This document shows positions 15,474-15,920 of a DNA stretch of 15,920 nt, piece by piece. A program made the position numbers and the translations under genes. The number at the start of each line of letters is the position of its first letter. The first letter of the stretch is position 1. The DNA is from JAUWTJ01 sp965603015 (GTDB lineage: Bacteria; Pseudomonadota; Alphaproteobacteria; M2410): positions 1 to 15,920 of the forward strand of contig CBFDBJ010000080.1 of the NCBI GenBank assembly GCA_965603015.1. Direction: 5' to 3'. Under the pieces are notes generated by a model. That model had not been told where the DNA came from, ran no database searches, and saw only the letters and a program-made list of their open reading frames with translations.

Positions 15474-15920
15474 TCAATCCTCGACGCGGAATATTTCGAT
15501 CATAATCTGCGGGCGCTTGCCCCAGGCGAATTTGAGGCGTGACCTGATGGCGCGTCGTACTTTTTCCTCGACCGCCCTGTCCTGCTGCCGGTCACGCGAC
15601 AACATATCATCAAGAGCGCTGGTGACATCGTCGCTCAAGGTCTGGTAGAGCGTTCGGCCTGAAGCCCCCCGGGCGTCTGGCAGTCCGACGCCAGTGATGC
15701 GGGCATCATCGAGCATCTCCCCTGAGTCAGTCATGACAAGAGCGGCAAACACTACCCCCTGCTCGGCGGTTTTCTTGCGATCACGCATCGAGCCTGCACC
15801 TGAGGGAACCAGAATGTTACCATCAAGATGCAGCCGCCCGTGCGGCACTTCATCAATGACCTCGGCTGGCCCCGGGGCGAGACGGATAAGCCCCCCGTTA
15901 CCGGCCATAACGGTTTGCGG
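15474..15920 (-). CDS. rnj: Ribonuclease J, C-terminal part (gene continues past the window)
   Basis: The frame is open to the window edge, so only the last 148 residues are visible; the metallo-beta-lactamase and beta-CASP catalytic domains lie outside. The visible part starts with PQTVMAGNGGLIRLAPGPAE, the RLAPG segment that marks the linker to the RNase J C-terminal domain, and continues with VPHGRLHLDG and a helical C-terminus (QQDRAVEEKVRRAIRSRLK). RNase J is a 5'-3' exo/endoribonuclease for rRNA maturation and mRNA turnover. Its place upstream of the epimerase gene on the same strand is usual in alphaproteobacteria. It converges with the kinase gene across a 75-base gap with no clear terminator. 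Confidence 0.9.
   Translation of the reverse strand, partial: PQTVMAGNGGLIRLAPGPAEVIDEVPHGRLHLDGNILVPSGAGSMRDRKKTAEQGVVFAALVMTDSGEMLDDARITGVGLPDARGASGRTLYQTLSDDVTSALDDMLSRDRQQDRAVEEKVRRAIRSRLKFAWGKRPQIMIEIFRVED

Overview
The window looks like chromosomal DNA of an alphaproteobacterium, probably a marine or Hyphomicrobiales/Parvibaculales-type organism. The gene run RNase J, methylmalonyl-CoA epimerase, DUF1467 protein, short-form prolyl-tRNA synthetase, LolC, LolD, DnaE is typical of that class. The proline-tRNA synthetase is the 443-residue alphaproteobacterial type, and GTTC-N7-GTTC LexA boxes, the alphaproteobacterial SOS operator, are present. Base composition is fairly even and GC-rich in the genes; I see no insertion sequence, prophage, CRISPR array, rRNA or tRNA.

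Left part (1-2490): a VIT + von Willebrand A surface protein, cut at the window start, ends in a C-terminal sorting signal. It is translationally coupled to a class GN sortase, the dedicated one-enzyme/one-substrate system of marine Gram-negative bacteria. A 45-residue membrane protein on the minus strand overlaps the 3' end of the sortase gene. A promoter in the following gap serves a DEAD-box RNA helicase (2779-4284) with a long RG-rich basic tail.

Middle (4290-11789): the minus strand carries proS-lolC-lolD, tightly overlapped as an operon, and then dnaE, which converges on the helicase gene with a 5-base gap. The lolD-dnaE gap holds two families of intergenic inverted repeats. Between them lies a 34-codon membrane peptide gene preceded by a perfect 19-bp inverted repeat containing two LexA boxes around a TTGACA -35 element. 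This looks like an SOS-induced membrane micropeptide, possibly a cell-division inhibitor analogous to Caulobacter SidA. It is the most interesting object in the window.

Right part (11936-15920): the minus strand has an anchored periplasmic protein of unknown function, a two-TM DUF1467 protein, methylmalonyl-CoA epimerase and the C-terminus of RNase J. Two plus-strand elements break this run. One is a structured small RNA candidate ending in a strong intrinsic terminator (about 12678-12881). The other is a soluble PAS-PAS-HisKA-HATPase hybrid-type kinase without receiver domain (13887-15398), apparently inserted between the RNase J and epimerase genes.

The largest gene-free stretch (12476-12991) is mostly occupied by the RNA candidate and a palindrome; its first ~160 bases are AT-rich with no further feature I can name. 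The 2491-2778 gap holds a dyad and the helicase promoter. Many other open frames, including a 667-codon one antisense to dnaE, are coding shadows.
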